From positions 806,001-870,000 of the forward strand of contig VBAC01000001.1 in assembly GCA_005883305.1 (NCBI GenBank): 64,000 bases of DNA. The letters are read 5' to 3'. Both the position numbers and the translations under genes were made by a program. The stretch's first letter is position 1. Each line of letters begins with the position of its first letter. The notes under the pieces were generated by a model. The model saw only the letters and a list, made by a program, of their open reading frames with translations. It made no database searches and had not been told where the DNA came from. This document shows, in pieces, positions 1 to 9,213 of the stretch. Origin of the DNA: Alphaproteobacteria bacterium (lineage in GTDB: Bacteria > Pseudomonadota > Alphaproteobacteria > Sphingomonadales > Sphingomonadaceae).

Positions 1-339
1 GCGAGCATCGTCGTTCCGATGGGATCGGTGCTCGGCGGCGAGCTCATGAACCTGCTCGACTGCCGCGAGCAGGAAAAGGCCGCGCAGGCGACCGAGCAGG
101 TCACCGAACAGGCGACGGTGCAGGCCGAGCGGGGCGGCAGTGCCGTCGGCACCACGGCCACTTGGGAGAGCGAAACCCGCCCGGGCGTGACCGGGCGCTC
201 GACGGTCACCGCGGTCAACCGCACGGGCGGCGACGATTGCATGACGGTGACCGACGTCGTGATCATCGACGGCCAGGAAACGACCGCGCCGAAAACGATG
301 TGCCGCCGACCGCCGACCAACAGGTACGTCCGGGTCTAG
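1..339 (+). CDS. C-terminal part of a surface-antigen-like (17-kDa antigen/glycine-zipper type) envelope protein, 5' end outside window
   Basis: The reading frame is open from base 1 to the TAG at 337-339, so the start lies upstream of the window. The visible part has a small-residue stretch (SVLGGELMNLL) that fits the end of a glycine-zipper membrane segment. A Gln/Glu/Ala-rich linker follows, then a compact domain with two Cys residues (DDCMTV and KTMCRR). Paired cysteines in a short C-terminal domain are usual in the rickettsial 17-kDa surface-antigen family, which is the basis of the call. The ClpP-like gene starts five bases downstream, so the two are probably co-transcribed. Confidence 0.5.
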   Translation, partial: ASIVVPMGSVLGGELMNLLDCREQEKAAQATEQVTEQATVQAERGGSAVGTTATWESETRPGVTGRSTVTAVNRTGGDDCMTVTDVVIIDGQETTAPKTMCRRPPTNRYVRV

Positions 340-343
340 CAAT

Positions 344-1057
344 ATGCCCCGCATGTTCGCGTCCTTCCTCGCCTTGGCCGCGCTCGCGAGCGCGCAGGGC
401 GCGGCGGCGCAGACCAGGGATCCCGACAACCCGACCTGTCCGCTTAACCCCAACGTATCGACCTACCGCCAGATGCGGTTCACGGTGCAGGAGGTGGATG
501 GCCGGCAGGTGCTGCTCGCCGAGGGTATGATCGACGACGACATGCTGCCGCGCCTGCAGGAGGCCGTTCGCAGCTTCCAGGGCGATGAAATCTGGCTCCG
601 TTCGCCCGGCGGCAATGCCCGGGTCGGCAATCAGGCCGGACGGTTCCTGCGCGACAACAATATGACCACGCGGATCCCGGCGGGCTGGGCCTGCTTTTCC
701 GCCTGCAACTTTCTGTTCATGGGCGGAGTCGTCCGCTACGTCGATCAGGGCGGGCTCTTCATCGTCCATATGTTCACCCACACGGGCGACCGCGCGGCGA
801 TCCGCCAGGAGGTCGCGCGCGGCGAGGACAATACGGTCAGCCTGATCGGCGAGATCGAGCAGCAATCGGCCTTGCTCGCCAGCGAGGACAACGATTTCCT
901 GATCCGCATGGGCATTTCGCGCGCGTTGCTGACCGAGGTGATGTACCGCCAGAGCGCGGTCGCCGACGCCGCCAACCGCTCGACCCGCCGCTGCCTGACC
1001 CAGGCCGAGGTCAACCGCTACAACGTCGCGACAGTGCCCTGGAGGCGCACCGGCTGA
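344..1057 (+). CDS. Exported ClpP-like serine hydrolase (COG3904-type periplasmic protein)
   Basis: This 237-residue protein has an N-terminal signal peptide (hydrophobic stretch about residues 5-20, AAAQ before the likely cleavage site). The rest looks like a single ClpP/crotonase-fold domain. SPGG at 87-90 matches the oxyanion-loop glycines, Ser119 in CFSAC sits where the ClpP nucleophile is, and His142 in VHMF is a candidate catalytic His. No ATPase-docking features are visible. Its location next to clpX is probably coincidental, because it is exported and on the opposite strand. Substrate is unknown. Confidence 0.7.
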   Translation: MPRMFASFLALAALASAQGAAAQTRDPDNPTCPLNPNVSTYRQMRFTVQEVDGRQVLLAEGMIDDDMLPRLQEAVRSFQGDEIWLRSPGGNARVGNQAGRFLRDNNMTTRIPAGWACFSACNFLFMGGVVRYVDQGGLFIVHMFTHTGDRAAIRQEVARGEDNTVSLIGEIEQQSALLASEDNDFLIRMGISRALLTEVMYRQSAVADAANRSTRRCLTQAEVNRYNVATVPWRRTG

Positions 1058-1073
1058 GCGGCGCTCCGCCCGA

Positions 1074-2333
<1,260 letters not shown>

Positions 2334-3109
2334 ATCGTCCCTTTGGGGCGCCCGGGCCCCATCCTTGTCTTCAATCGACCATCCTGACGGCAAATGTATA
2401 TCAGGACAATGGCCTATTCGTTAAGCGCTTCGCCCGGGGACGGTTCCGTCCCGGGGTGTTGCGGCGGCGTCAAGGGGCATGTGGCGTGGCGGGAGCGGCG
2501 GCGCAAGGGGCGAAGCCGCCCAGGCGTAGCGCGCAGCGCCAGGCCCGGAGCCGGCGCCCGCCCGGCCGACAGGTCCGCGCAGCGGAGCCTGATCGACGTC
2601 ACGGGACAATGGTTCCGTGGCGGAGCCTCGGCGGCCGAGCGAGGTGCTGGATCCCGGATCCAGTCCGGGGTTCGGCGCGATGCGTGCGCCGAAGTTTCCG
2701 AAGTTTCCGCTTCCATAGGGAAGAAAAACAGAACCTTCCAAACCCATCCCGCCGCCGGGGCTCGATCCGGCGCGAATGGTCCCAATGTTCGCACTGCCCA
2801 TGGGATGGAGCGGACCACGGCCTCCAAAGCCCGCCGAGCCGCCACGCGCGGTGCGACGCGCGCTTAGCGTGAATGAAAAGCCCAGCCATGTCCGCGAATC
2901 GCCTCCTGCGCCGAAGGCGATTTAGATATGCCAGTTCGGGGGGTGTAGGACAGGGGGTAGGGTAAGCTTTTGTGATTTTTAGCTAATTTGGTGAGGTGGT
3001 GAAACGGTGCGGCTACGGAGCCGGCGAATCGGGGCGGGGCCCTTGGGCGATTAGGGCGCATGGCGAGGGGGGTGTAGGAAAAAATCCCCCTTTGATTTCG
3101 GGGTGGCGG
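2334..3109. other. 776-bp intergenic region between clpX and the type IIG gene
   Basis: No convincing gene is visible: the open frames here are short, overlap on both strands and match no family. The stretch holds a copy of the hairpin repeat shared with the region upstream of clpP (2563-2624), then GATCC-rich inverted segments (about 2649-2671). From about 2920 to 3100 base composition falls well below that of the flanks (runs such as TTTTGTGATTTTTAGC at 2969-2984). It carries the clpX promoter region and the 3' flank of the acquired type IIG gene. Confidence 0.6.
2563..2624 (+). repeat. Dispersed intergenic repeat with AATG-loop hairpin, copy A
   Basis: These 62 bp match 7553-7614 at 59 positions, the first 38 bp being identical. 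The 3' part folds into an 8-bp hairpin, CACGGGAC-AATG-GTTCCGTG (2600-2619). Where the two copies differ inside the stem, pairing is kept through a G-U pair. This suggests that the structure, rather than just the sequence, is maintained. Confidence 0.75.
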
Positions 3110-6100
3110 CTAGGCTGCGTAGCGGCCATTGGCGAGTTTGCGCGCCCGTCCGATCGCGGCAAGCGCTCCAAGCACGGGCTCAACCGATGCCGCCCGCTTA
3201 CCCTTGAACGCCGCCGCCACATCGCGCGGAGTCATTGGAGTGGACGCACTTGCCAGAACCGCCGCGACCGCGCTGACCTGCTCCGGCAGTGTCTTAGGCC
3301 AAGGCAGCATCGATGCAGTGGGCGCGGCCGGCATTTCGCCGAGGTCCAGATCGGCCAACACTGGCGCCTTGGCCGCACCGGGCGCCTGGAAATCGGGCCG
3401 TAGCCAGCGCACAATTCCCTTCGCTTCCTCCGCAGCCCGTTCCTTGTTGAGCGCGACCAGCCGTTCGAGGATCACGGCGTCGGTCAGCGTGCCCGCCTCA
3501 TGATCCGCAAGCCAGCCATAAGCCTGGGCGACCAGCGCATCGATCGTATCGTGATGCTGCTTGATGAGCGTCACCAGCCCCCGATCGTGAATGGCGCGTT
3601 CCTTGTCCGTCAGCGCCCGCCCTTGGCGCAGCGCTTCAAGCACATTGTAGAGCCCGGTCAACGTTAGGTTGTCGTGCTCCGCCAACACCTTCTTGCGCAG
3701 TGCATCGAGGGCTTCGGCTTCGGCGCGGATCTTGTCCGTCAGGGCTTGGGGCACGTCAGCGGGGAAAGGGAATGGGTCAAAGCAGGTCTCGTTTACGTAG
3801 ACTGGCCTGTCCTCAAGCGTGCTTTGCGCTGCTGAAGACCACACCAAGCCAGGCTGCGAGGACAGAATACCTAGAATCAGCGCATCATCAGACGCGATCA
3901 CACGTATTTTTTGGTCCGGCAGGACTTGGCTGCCAATGAAATGGAAGAGTCGAAATTTGGCCGTTTCCACTGTTCCGATGAAGCGAGGTAGCGCCGCAAG
4001 CGCTTTTCGCATCCCGACGCGCGCCTCACCAAAAACCCACCATTTGATGCGATGGTTCTTGCGCTCTGCTGCGGCTCGTGCGGGACGAACGTGAATTAGC
4101 AAATGCTGGTAAATGTTCGGAAACCTATCACGAAGCTCGGTTTCGGTAAGAAGGCTAACGTCGATAATTCGCTCCACGCCGACGTTGTCCGTTAGGTTCT
4201 CGCCGTTCAAATACGGGAACACACGCGCTCGCTCTTCGGCGCTGAAGCGATCCATATCGGCAGGAGTTACGCGGAAACCCTCTCCAACGGGTATTACACC
4301 CATGTAGGCGAGCTTACGATTGGCTTTGAGTGGCGCGGCAGCACTCACATCCGGCCCGATCGTGAGATCGCTATTGATCCGACCGACCCGCTCTTTGAGT
4401 TCAATTTCCGCGATTTCGTAACGCACGGACTTCTCGGCGACCACAGTTTGAAGTCGCCCAAGTAGATCACCGCTTTGCCCAACCGTCATTGCTACGCGTA
4501 CCTTGGCGTCGGTCTCCTCATCTCGCCAAGGATGATCCGGGATGGCAAAAGTGATGCTGACGGGCTGAATGTGTTCACGCGCGGCCCGCAGCACCTTCCT
4601 ATTGGAAACCTGTTTGATGCTATTCGTGGATATAAAACCGAATGAGCGCGCGGTTCCGGCCCGAACGGCGCCGGCAGCAACGTGCCACCAGTACATCACG
4701 TAATCTACGTCTCCCGGTACCTTGCCCCAGCATCGGCGGAGAGCGTCAACGTACCCGTCATCAAGACGGCGACGCATAAGCTTGTTGCCGATGAAAGGCG
4801 GGTTTCCGACAATGAAATCGGCTTTTGGCCATCTCGCCGCCTTCGGATTGATATAGCGTAGTCGCTCCATCCGTGCCGAGGGATCAGGCACCTTGCGGCC
4901 GCTTACAGGGTCTTTGAGTTTGGTGATCCCGTCCCAACGATGGAGCGGTTGACCCCGATCGTCGCGCACCAGCTCGGTTCTGTCCCAGGTCATCAGCGCG
5001 TCCCGGTTCTCGATCGTCCGGACATCACGCAGGATAGGCTCGCTCGGCATGCGGTCGGCGCCATTCACCCGGAAATGCCATTGCAGATAGCCGATCCACA
5101 ATACGAGCTGGGCGATCGCCGCCGCGCGCGGGTTGATCTCAATCCCGAGGAAATTCTCTGGGGTGATCGTGTGTCCGGAAAGTTCGGCAACATATTGCCG
5201 ATCGCCGAGTTCAATCAGCAGCGCGACGACCTCGCCCTCCAGCGCCTTCATCTGGGCCATGGCGACATAAAGGAAATTGCCGGTGCCGCAGGCGGGATCG
5301 AGCACGTAGGTCTGCGCCAGCTTGCGGTGGAAATCCTCAACTGCCTTTTTCGCCTCGTCGGCCGAACCCGCTTCGATCAGTTGTCCAGCTGCGGCACGCA
5401 CCCCATCCCAATCGGCGCGGAGGGGCTCGATCACCGTCGGCATCACCAGCCGCTCGACATAGGCGCGGGGCGTATAGTGAGCGCCCAGCTTCGCTCGCTC
5501 CTTCGCTTCCAGCGCCCGTTCCAGCAAGGTGCCGAAGATAGCCGGCTCGACCTTGTCCCATTTCTTCTCCGCCGCCGCCAGCAGCAGACCGATCTCGTCG
5601 GGCTTGAGAGCGATGACTGTTTTGTCTTTGAACAGATAGCCGTTGAATTTCTTCACCGTGGTTCCGACTTTGCCGAGAACGCCGACATAGCCGCCCGAAT
5701 CCATGCCGGCCCAAAGCGCGGAGAGCGCCGGCGCGAAATTATCCGGGTCGTCGCGCAGGTTTTCGAGCAGCTCAGTGAAGCTGCCCTTAGGGATCAGATC
5801 GACGTCCTCCGCGAACATCGTGAACAGGCAGCGCATAAGGAAATCCGCGACCCGGGTTGGATTATTCTCGCGCGCCTCGAGCCGCTTCGAAAGCTCGGCG
5901 AGCTTGTCGGCGATCTCGCGCGTGACCTTGGCCGCTTCCTTCGACGCATCGAGGCTGTGCGGCTCGGTCCAGATTTTCGCCAGCCGCTCCCGCACCTCGC
6001 CATCACGAAGGTCGTCGAGCATGATCCGGAAGCGAGCCGCGTCGGGGAACTGGGTGTACTGCTTCCCGGTCCCCGAGAAATCAGCATAGACGTCGATGCA

Positions 6101-6586
6101 ATAGCCGACATCAGTGACCAGCAGAAACGGCGGCCAGCCATGCTCCACCGGCACCGCCTTGGCATAGCGCTCCGCTTGGCCGCGGGCCGAATCCATGGCC
6201 TTGGACCAGCCCGGCGTGCCCCGCCGCGCTGTGCCGCGCTTTACCCTAACGGCGGCGGTCTGGCCGAAAATGTCGAGGTCAGCTTCGCCTTTCTCCGCCG
6301 CAGTTCGATCCGCCTCCGATCCCTGCTTGGCCTCCAGCACGAAAGAGTTGCGCTTGTAAGCGTCGATCCTTCCGAAGCTCTCCGAACCGTCGGCTTCCTT
6401 CTGAAACACCCGCCGCTCAAACACATAATCATTGTGGGCGTCGTCGGCGCGGCTACCCTTGGGCGGATCGACGCCGATCAGCGCAGCGAGGCCGTTGACG
6501 AAGCTTTGCGTATTGGCCAGCTCCGAGCCGCCGGTCGGTGCCCATTCAGCGATAAAGGCGTCAATCTGCTCGGGCGTAGCGGTCAT
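3110..6586 (-). CDS. Type IIG (MmeI-like) restriction-modification enzyme: fused nuclease and adenine methyltransferase
   Basis: A single 1158-residue polypeptide with the order expected for MmeI-family (type IIL/IIG) enzymes. The N-terminal region carries a PD-(D/E)XK-like nuclease motif (Asp75 in GRIDAY, then Glu85 and Lys87 in LEAK). A helical connector follows, then an N6-adenine methyltransferase with SAM motif DPACGTGNF (430-438) and catalytic NPPF (595-598), then a target-recognition region and a helical C-terminus. Such enzymes both cut and methylate, so no separate restriction gene is needed. No drmA, drmB or other DISARM/BREX partners lie beside it. Base composition drops in the target-recognition part (about 3800-4700), fitting horizontal exchange. 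It lies on the same strand between clpP and clpX, so it may be transcribed with them. Confidence 0.8.
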   Translation of the reverse strand: MTATPEQIDAFIAEWAPTGGSELANTQSFVNGLAALIGVDPPKGSRADDAHNDYVFERRVFQKEADGSESFGRIDAYKRNSFVLEAKQGSEADRTAAEKGEADLDIFGQTAAVRVKRGTARRGTPGWSKAMDSARGQAERYAKAVPVEHGWPPFLLVTDVGYCIDVYADFSGTGKQYTQFPDAARFRIMLDDLRDGEVRERLAKIWTEPHSLDASKEAAKVTREIADKLAELSKRLEARENNPTRVADFLMRCLFTMFAEDVDLIPKGSFTELLENLRDDPDNFAPALSALWAGMDSGGYVGVLGKVGTTVKKFNGYLFKDKTVIALKPDEIGLLLAAAEKKWDKVEPAIFGTLLERALEAKERAKLGAHYTPRAYVERLVMPTVIEPLRADWDGVRAAAGQLIEAGSADEAKKAVEDFHRKLAQTYVLDPACGTGNFLYVAMAQMKALEGEVVALLIELGDRQYVAELSGHTITPENFLGIEINPRAAAIAQLVLWIGYLQWHFRVNGADRMPSEPILRDVRTIENRDALMTWDRTELVRDDRGQPLHRWDGITKLKDPVSGRKVPDPSARMERLRYINPKAARWPKADFIVGNPPFIGNKLMRRRLDDGYVDALRRCWGKVPGDVDYVMYWWHVAAGAVRAGTARSFGFISTNSIKQVSNRKVLRAAREHIQPVSITFAIPDHPWRDEETDAKVRVAMTVGQSGDLLGRLQTVVAEKSVRYEIAEIELKERVGRINSDLTIGPDVSAAAPLKANRKLAYMGVIPVGEGFRVTPADMDRFSAEERARVFPYLNGENLTDNVGVERIIDVSLLTETELRDRFPNIYQHLLIHVRPARAAAERKNHRIKWWVFGEARVGMRKALAALPRFIGTVETAKFRLFHFIGSQVLPDQKIRVIASDDALILGILSSQPGLVWSSAAQSTLEDRPVYVNETCFDPFPFPADVPQALTDKIRAEAEALDALRKKVLAEHDNLTLTGLYNVLEALRQGRALTDKERAIHDRGLVTLIKQHHDTIDALVAQAYGWLADHEAGTLTDAVILERLVALNKERAAEEAKGIVRWLRPDFQAPGAAKAPVLADLDLGEMPAAPTASMLPWPKTLPEQVSAVAAVLASASTPMTPRDVAAAFKGKRAASVEPVLGALAAIGRARKLANGRYAA

Positions 6587-6662
6587 GCCATCGGTTTAGT
6601 CGCGTCGCGCGCATTGGCAACATGGCCCGCGTCGCTGCTACCCAACTGCTGCTTCGCTAGTG

Positions 6663-6686
6663 GTCAGAGGACCATTGTCCTCTGAC
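6663..6686 (-). terminator. Perfect 10-bp hairpin with AATG/CATT loop downstream of clpP
   Basis: GTCAGAGGAC and GTCCTCTGAC pair perfectly around a CATT loop, which reads AATG on the minus strand. It lies between the clpP stop and the start of the type IIG gene and could terminate or attenuate clpP transcription, although no T-run follows. The loop is the same as in the repeats at 2600-2619 and 7590-7609, so it may belong to that repeat family. Confidence 0.55.
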
Positions 6687-6788
6687 TCGTCGGACGGGTT
6701 CGCCGGACTCTCGATCCGCCGGCGCGCCGTCCGGGCGGTCGCCGTCTGCGTGCGTAGCGCTGCGGCACTACGCAAGCGCGGCTTCGGC

Positions 6789-7433
6789 CTAAGCCGCCTT
6801 GGCCGTCTCGCCGTCCTCCGCCGGACTGGGCCGCCGCTCGAACACCTCATCCACCAAACCAAAATCCTTCGCCTCGTGGGCCGAAAAGAACTTGTCGCGC
6901 TCGACGTTCTTCTCGATCTCCTCGATCGGCTGGCCGGTATATTGGGCCATCAGCTCGTTCATCCGGTGGCGGATGCGGAGGATCTCCTTGGCCTGGATCT
7001 CGATGTCGCTGGCCATGCCCTGGGCGCCGCCCGAGGGCTGGTGGATCATGATCCGCGCGTTCTGGAGCGCGACTCGCATTCCGGGCTCGCCGGCGGAAAG
7101 GAGGAAGGCGCCCATCGAGGCGGCCTGGCCGATGCACACCGTGCCGACCTTGGGCCGGATGTAGTTCATCGTATCGTGGATCGCCATGCCCGCAGTCACC
7201 ACCCCGCCCGGCGAGTTGATGTACATGTAGATGTCCTTCTTGGGGTTTTCGCTCTCGAGGAACAGGAGCTGGGCGGTGATCACCGAGGCCATGTGGTCCT
7301 CGACCCCGCCGGTGACGAAGATGATCCGCTCGCGCAGCAGCCGCGAATAGATGTCGAAGCTGCGCTCGCCGCGGTTCGATTGCTCGACGACGACGGGGAT
7401 GAGCTGGGAGACGATGTCCTGATGATCGGGCAC
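6789..7433 (-). CDS. clpP: ATP-dependent Clp protease proteolytic subunit ClpP
   Basis: ClpP is the tetradecameric serine protease chamber that works with ClpX or ClpA. The GTG at 7433 is preferred because an AAGAAGGA ribosome-binding site lies eight bases upstream and the resulting 214 residues begin as the family does ([13 protein letters not shown]). Upstream in-frame codons come from repeat DNA. The catalytic triad is Ser106 (GQAASMGAF), His131 (MIHQPSGG) and Asp180. It is intact and, unusually, separated from clpX by 4.5 kb. Confidence 0.96.
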   Translation of the reverse strand: MPDHQDIVSQLIPVVVEQSNRGERSFDIYSRLLRERIIFVTGGVEDHMASVITAQLLFLESENPKKDIYMYINSPGGVVTAGMAIHDTMNYIRPKVGTVCIGQAASMGAFLLSAGEPGMRVALQNARIMIHQPSGGAQGMASDIEIQAKEILRIRHRMNELMAQYTGQPIEEIEKNVERDKFFSAHEAKDFGLVDEVFERRPSPAEDGETAKAA

Positions 7434-7552
7434 GGGGAGGGTCCTTCTTGGAGCGAATGGCGTGCGGGATACATCGGCGGTTCGGCGCGGAGGTTCAAGT
7501 GCGAAGCCGCAGGTGAGCAGCGCGCAGCGCAGCGAACGCTGTCGGCGCACGC

Positions 7553-7614
7553 CGGCCGACAGGTCCGCGCAGCGGAGCCTGATCGACGTCGCGGCACAAT
7601 GGTGCCGTGGCGGA
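7553..7614 (+). repeat. Dispersed intergenic repeat with AATG-loop hairpin, copy B
   Basis: Direct-orientation partner of 2563-2624 (59 of 62 bp). The hairpin is at 7590-7609, with GGCAC-AATG-GTGCC at its core. Relative to copy A the stem has changed from GGGAC/GTTCC to GGCAC/GTGCC, keeping the pairing. Confidence 0.75.
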
Positions 7615-7674
7615 CCCGTTCCCCGGCCCTTCGACGCCGCCTGCGGCGGCGCCCAGGATAAACTTCGGCGGAGC

Positions 7675-7755
7675 CGAAAGCCGGGGTCCAGGTGTGAAGC
7701 GCGTGTCGGAACCGAGGCTTCGCCCCGGCCTGGGCCCCGGCCTTCGCCGGGGAAC
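7675..7755. repeat. Degenerate copy of the CCCCGG-CTTCG-CCGGGG intergenic palindrome
   Basis: The right arm (GGCCCCGGCCTTCGCCGGGG) closely matches the arms at 8939-9028 and 20003-20106, and the inner segment CCGGGGTCCAGG is also shared. The left outer arm has diverged. No coding capacity is supported. Confidence 0.6.
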
Positions 7756-7765
7756 AGTTGGGTGA

Positions 7766-7795
7766 GTCCGCCACGGCACCATTGTGCTGCGATCC
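7766..7795 (-). repeat. Inverted partial copy of the AATG-loop hairpin repeat
   Basis: Read on the minus strand, this segment matches the hairpin core and right flank of copies A and B (CACAATGGTGCCGTGGCGGA). One stem mismatch is present, so this copy looks older or less constrained. Confidence 0.6.
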
Positions 7796-7920
7796 GGGAT
7801 CGAGTCCGGGACAGGCTTAATCAGGCTGGGCCTCGCCCACCTGTCGGCCGGCCGGGCCGCCTCCGGCCGCGGCGCCTTGGCCGCTGCGCGTCCGCGGTGC
7901 TGCCGCCGGGTCGGCCTCGG

Positions 7921-8349
7921 CTAGCGCAGGTCGCCGTCGAGGAGGGCGAGCCAGCTTCCGTTTCCGGCGGCGACGAACATGCGGCTCTCGCCGGCCTCCA
8001 GCCCCACCGCCCGGCTGCCCTCAATCCTGTCGCTGCCGCTTGGCCGGATCGCGGCGAGTTCGACGGCCCGAATGACGAAGGCGCGGCCCTGCGGGACATC
8101 CGCGATCGGCGGCAGAACGATCTGTGCCTCCCGCTGCACGATGATGAGATCCGCCGCCAGATCCGGCGTGATGGTCAAACTGCGCTCTGTGACGATCAGC
8201 GTGCGGAGCCGAAACGGTGCGGGTTCCGCCGCGGGCGCCGGCCGCTCGTCGGCGGCGTTGCCGGGCGGCGGCTGGGTGAAATTGCAGCCGGCCGTCAACG
8301 CCATCGCCAGGACGGCGGCCGGGCCTGTTGCGCGTTTCATTCGAGCCAT
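7921..8349 (-). CDS. Small putative lipoprotein of unknown function
   Basis: The start at 8349 is preferred: GGAG lies nine bases upstream and the 143-residue product then opens with a typical lipoprotein signal (basic MARMKR, hydrophobic AVLAMA, lipobox LTAGC), predicting lipidation of the Cys. The mature part begins with a Pro/Ala-rich linker and then a compact region of alternating hydrophobic residues. No family was recognised. The GFA-family gene lies upstream on the same strand, 84 bp away. Confidence 0.65.
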   Translation of the reverse strand: MARMKRATGPAAVLAMALTAGCNFTQPPPGNAADERPAPAAEPAPFRLRTLIVTERSLTITPDLAADLIIVQREAQIVLPPIADVPQGRAFVIRAVELAAIRPSGSDRIEGSRAVGLEAGESRMFVAAGNGSWLALLDGDLR

Positions 8350-8433
8350 GTCTTCAGCTCCGCCAGAGTGCGTACGCCTTACAATCGGCGCATTGGAGAG
8401 AAGCTGCAAGTCCTGGCGGAGACGCGGGCCGCG

Positions 8434-8814
8434 CTAATGCTCGTGCTGCGGCAGGCCATCGGAGATCTCGTAATAATCCCCCTTGTCGGCGACGAAGATG
8501 TGCATTTCGAGGTGCGCGCCGGTCGGATTGTCGAAGCAGCCCATGGCGATGCTGGTCCAGTCGCGCTCGAGCGGGTCCCAGAACAGGGTCGAGCCGCAGA
8601 TCGTGCAGAAGCCGCGGCGGACCTTCTCCGACGAGCGGTACCAGCCGATCTTGTCCTCGCCCTCGATGGCCAGGGCGTCGCGCGGCACGTTGGTCGAGGC
8701 GAGATAGTGGCCGGTCTGCTTGCGGCATTGGGTGCAGTGGCAGGCGTCGGCCGGCGCGAGCGGCTGCGAAACGGTCAATCGGACGGCGCCGCAAAGGCAG
8801 GATCCCTGGGGCAT
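8434..8814 (-). CDS. GFA family (glutathione-dependent formaldehyde-activating enzyme-like) zinc protein
   Basis: The start at 8814 (GGAAAAAG just upstream) gives 126 residues, the usual size for the family. The zinc-binding cysteines are visible as GSCLCGAVR near the N-terminus, CHCTQCRKQ (about 26-32) and GFCTICGSTLFW (about 69-80). GFA-like proteins bind zinc in a Mss4-like fold. Real substrates are seldom known, so formaldehyde or glutathione activity should not be assumed. Confidence 0.88.
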   Translation of the reverse strand: MPQGSCLCGAVRLTVSQPLAPADACHCTQCRKQTGHYLASTNVPRDALAIEGEDKIGWYRSSEKVRRGFCTICGSTLFWDPLERDWTSIAMGCFDNPTGAHLEMHIFVADKGDYYEISDGLPQHEH

Positions 8815-8938
8815 TCTTTTTCCTCCCGGGCGGCGCGATAGCACGGGTCGGCTGGGGCCGTCACGGGACCCTTGAGCCGGGACGTGGGACGGGCTCGGCC
8901 GGCTTCGGGCCGACCTCCCGCCGATGTTGCGGAAGGCC

Positions 8939-9028
8939 GTTCCCCGGCGGAGGCCGGGGCCCAGGCGCGAAGCGTTTGCTGAGACCGCGGCTTCGCCCCG
9001 GCCTGGGCCCCGGCCTGCGCCGGGGAAC
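8939..9028. repeat. CCCCGG-type intergenic palindrome
   Basis: Inverted arms GTTCCCCGGCGGAGGCCGGGG and its near-complement close this 90-bp element upstream of tRNA-His. The same arms occur at 20003-20106 and, decayed, at 7675-7755. Such elements are common in alphaproteobacterial intergenic DNA. Confidence 0.7.
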
Positions 9029-9106
9029 GGGAGGAGGGCGGGGGCGGGGGCCTGCCTTGACGCTGGCCCGCACGCGCCATTATGTGCGCGCACTCAAATG
9101 ACGCGT

Positions 9107-9184
9107 GGCGACCATAGCTCAGCTGGTTAGAGCACCGGTTTGTGGTACCGGGGGTCGCGGGTTCAAATCCCGTTGGTCGCCCCA
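9107..9184 (+). tRNA. tRNA-His (anticodon GTG)
   Basis: A cloverleaf fits: acceptor GCGACCA with TGGTCGC, D arm GCTCAGCTGGTTAGAGC, anticodon stem CCGGT/ACCGG around TTGTGGT, and T arm GCGGG-TTCAAAT-CCCGT. The anticodon is GTG. The extra G at 9107 can pair with C73 at 9181 as position -1, the standard identity element of tRNA-His, and CCA (9182-9184) is encoded. This is worth noting because some alphaproteobacteria have lost G-1. Confidence 0.95.
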
Positions 9185-9213
9185 TTCCTGCAAAGACTTA
9201 GGACAGGCGCCCG

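Larger units (their letters stand above)
7434..7920. other. 487-bp repeat-rich intergenic region upstream of clpP
   Basis: No gene is supported here. Most of the stretch is made of dispersed repeats: the hairpin repeat (7553-7614), a decayed copy of the CCCCGG palindrome (about 7675-7755), an inverted copy of the hairpin core (7766-7795) and further GATCC/CCGGG palindromic pieces up to about 7815. The clpP promoter must lie within or just before this repeat block. Confidence 0.6.

Noticed and set aside
2334-2880. Several 100-150 codon frames in the clpX-type IIG gap
   Set aside because: They run through the hairpin repeat in overlapping frames on both strands, with no ribosome-binding sites or recognisable domains.
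3110-6586. DISARM or BREX system built on the large methyltransferase
   Set aside because: No helicase, phospholipase-like or other partner genes lie beside it, and an N-terminal nuclease motif points to a stand-alone type IIG enzyme.
4940-6685. 581-codon open frame on the plus strand opposite the type IIG gene
   Set aside because: High GC keeps the antisense frame open; it shows no family motifs, while the minus-strand frame has clear nuclease and methyltransferase motifs.
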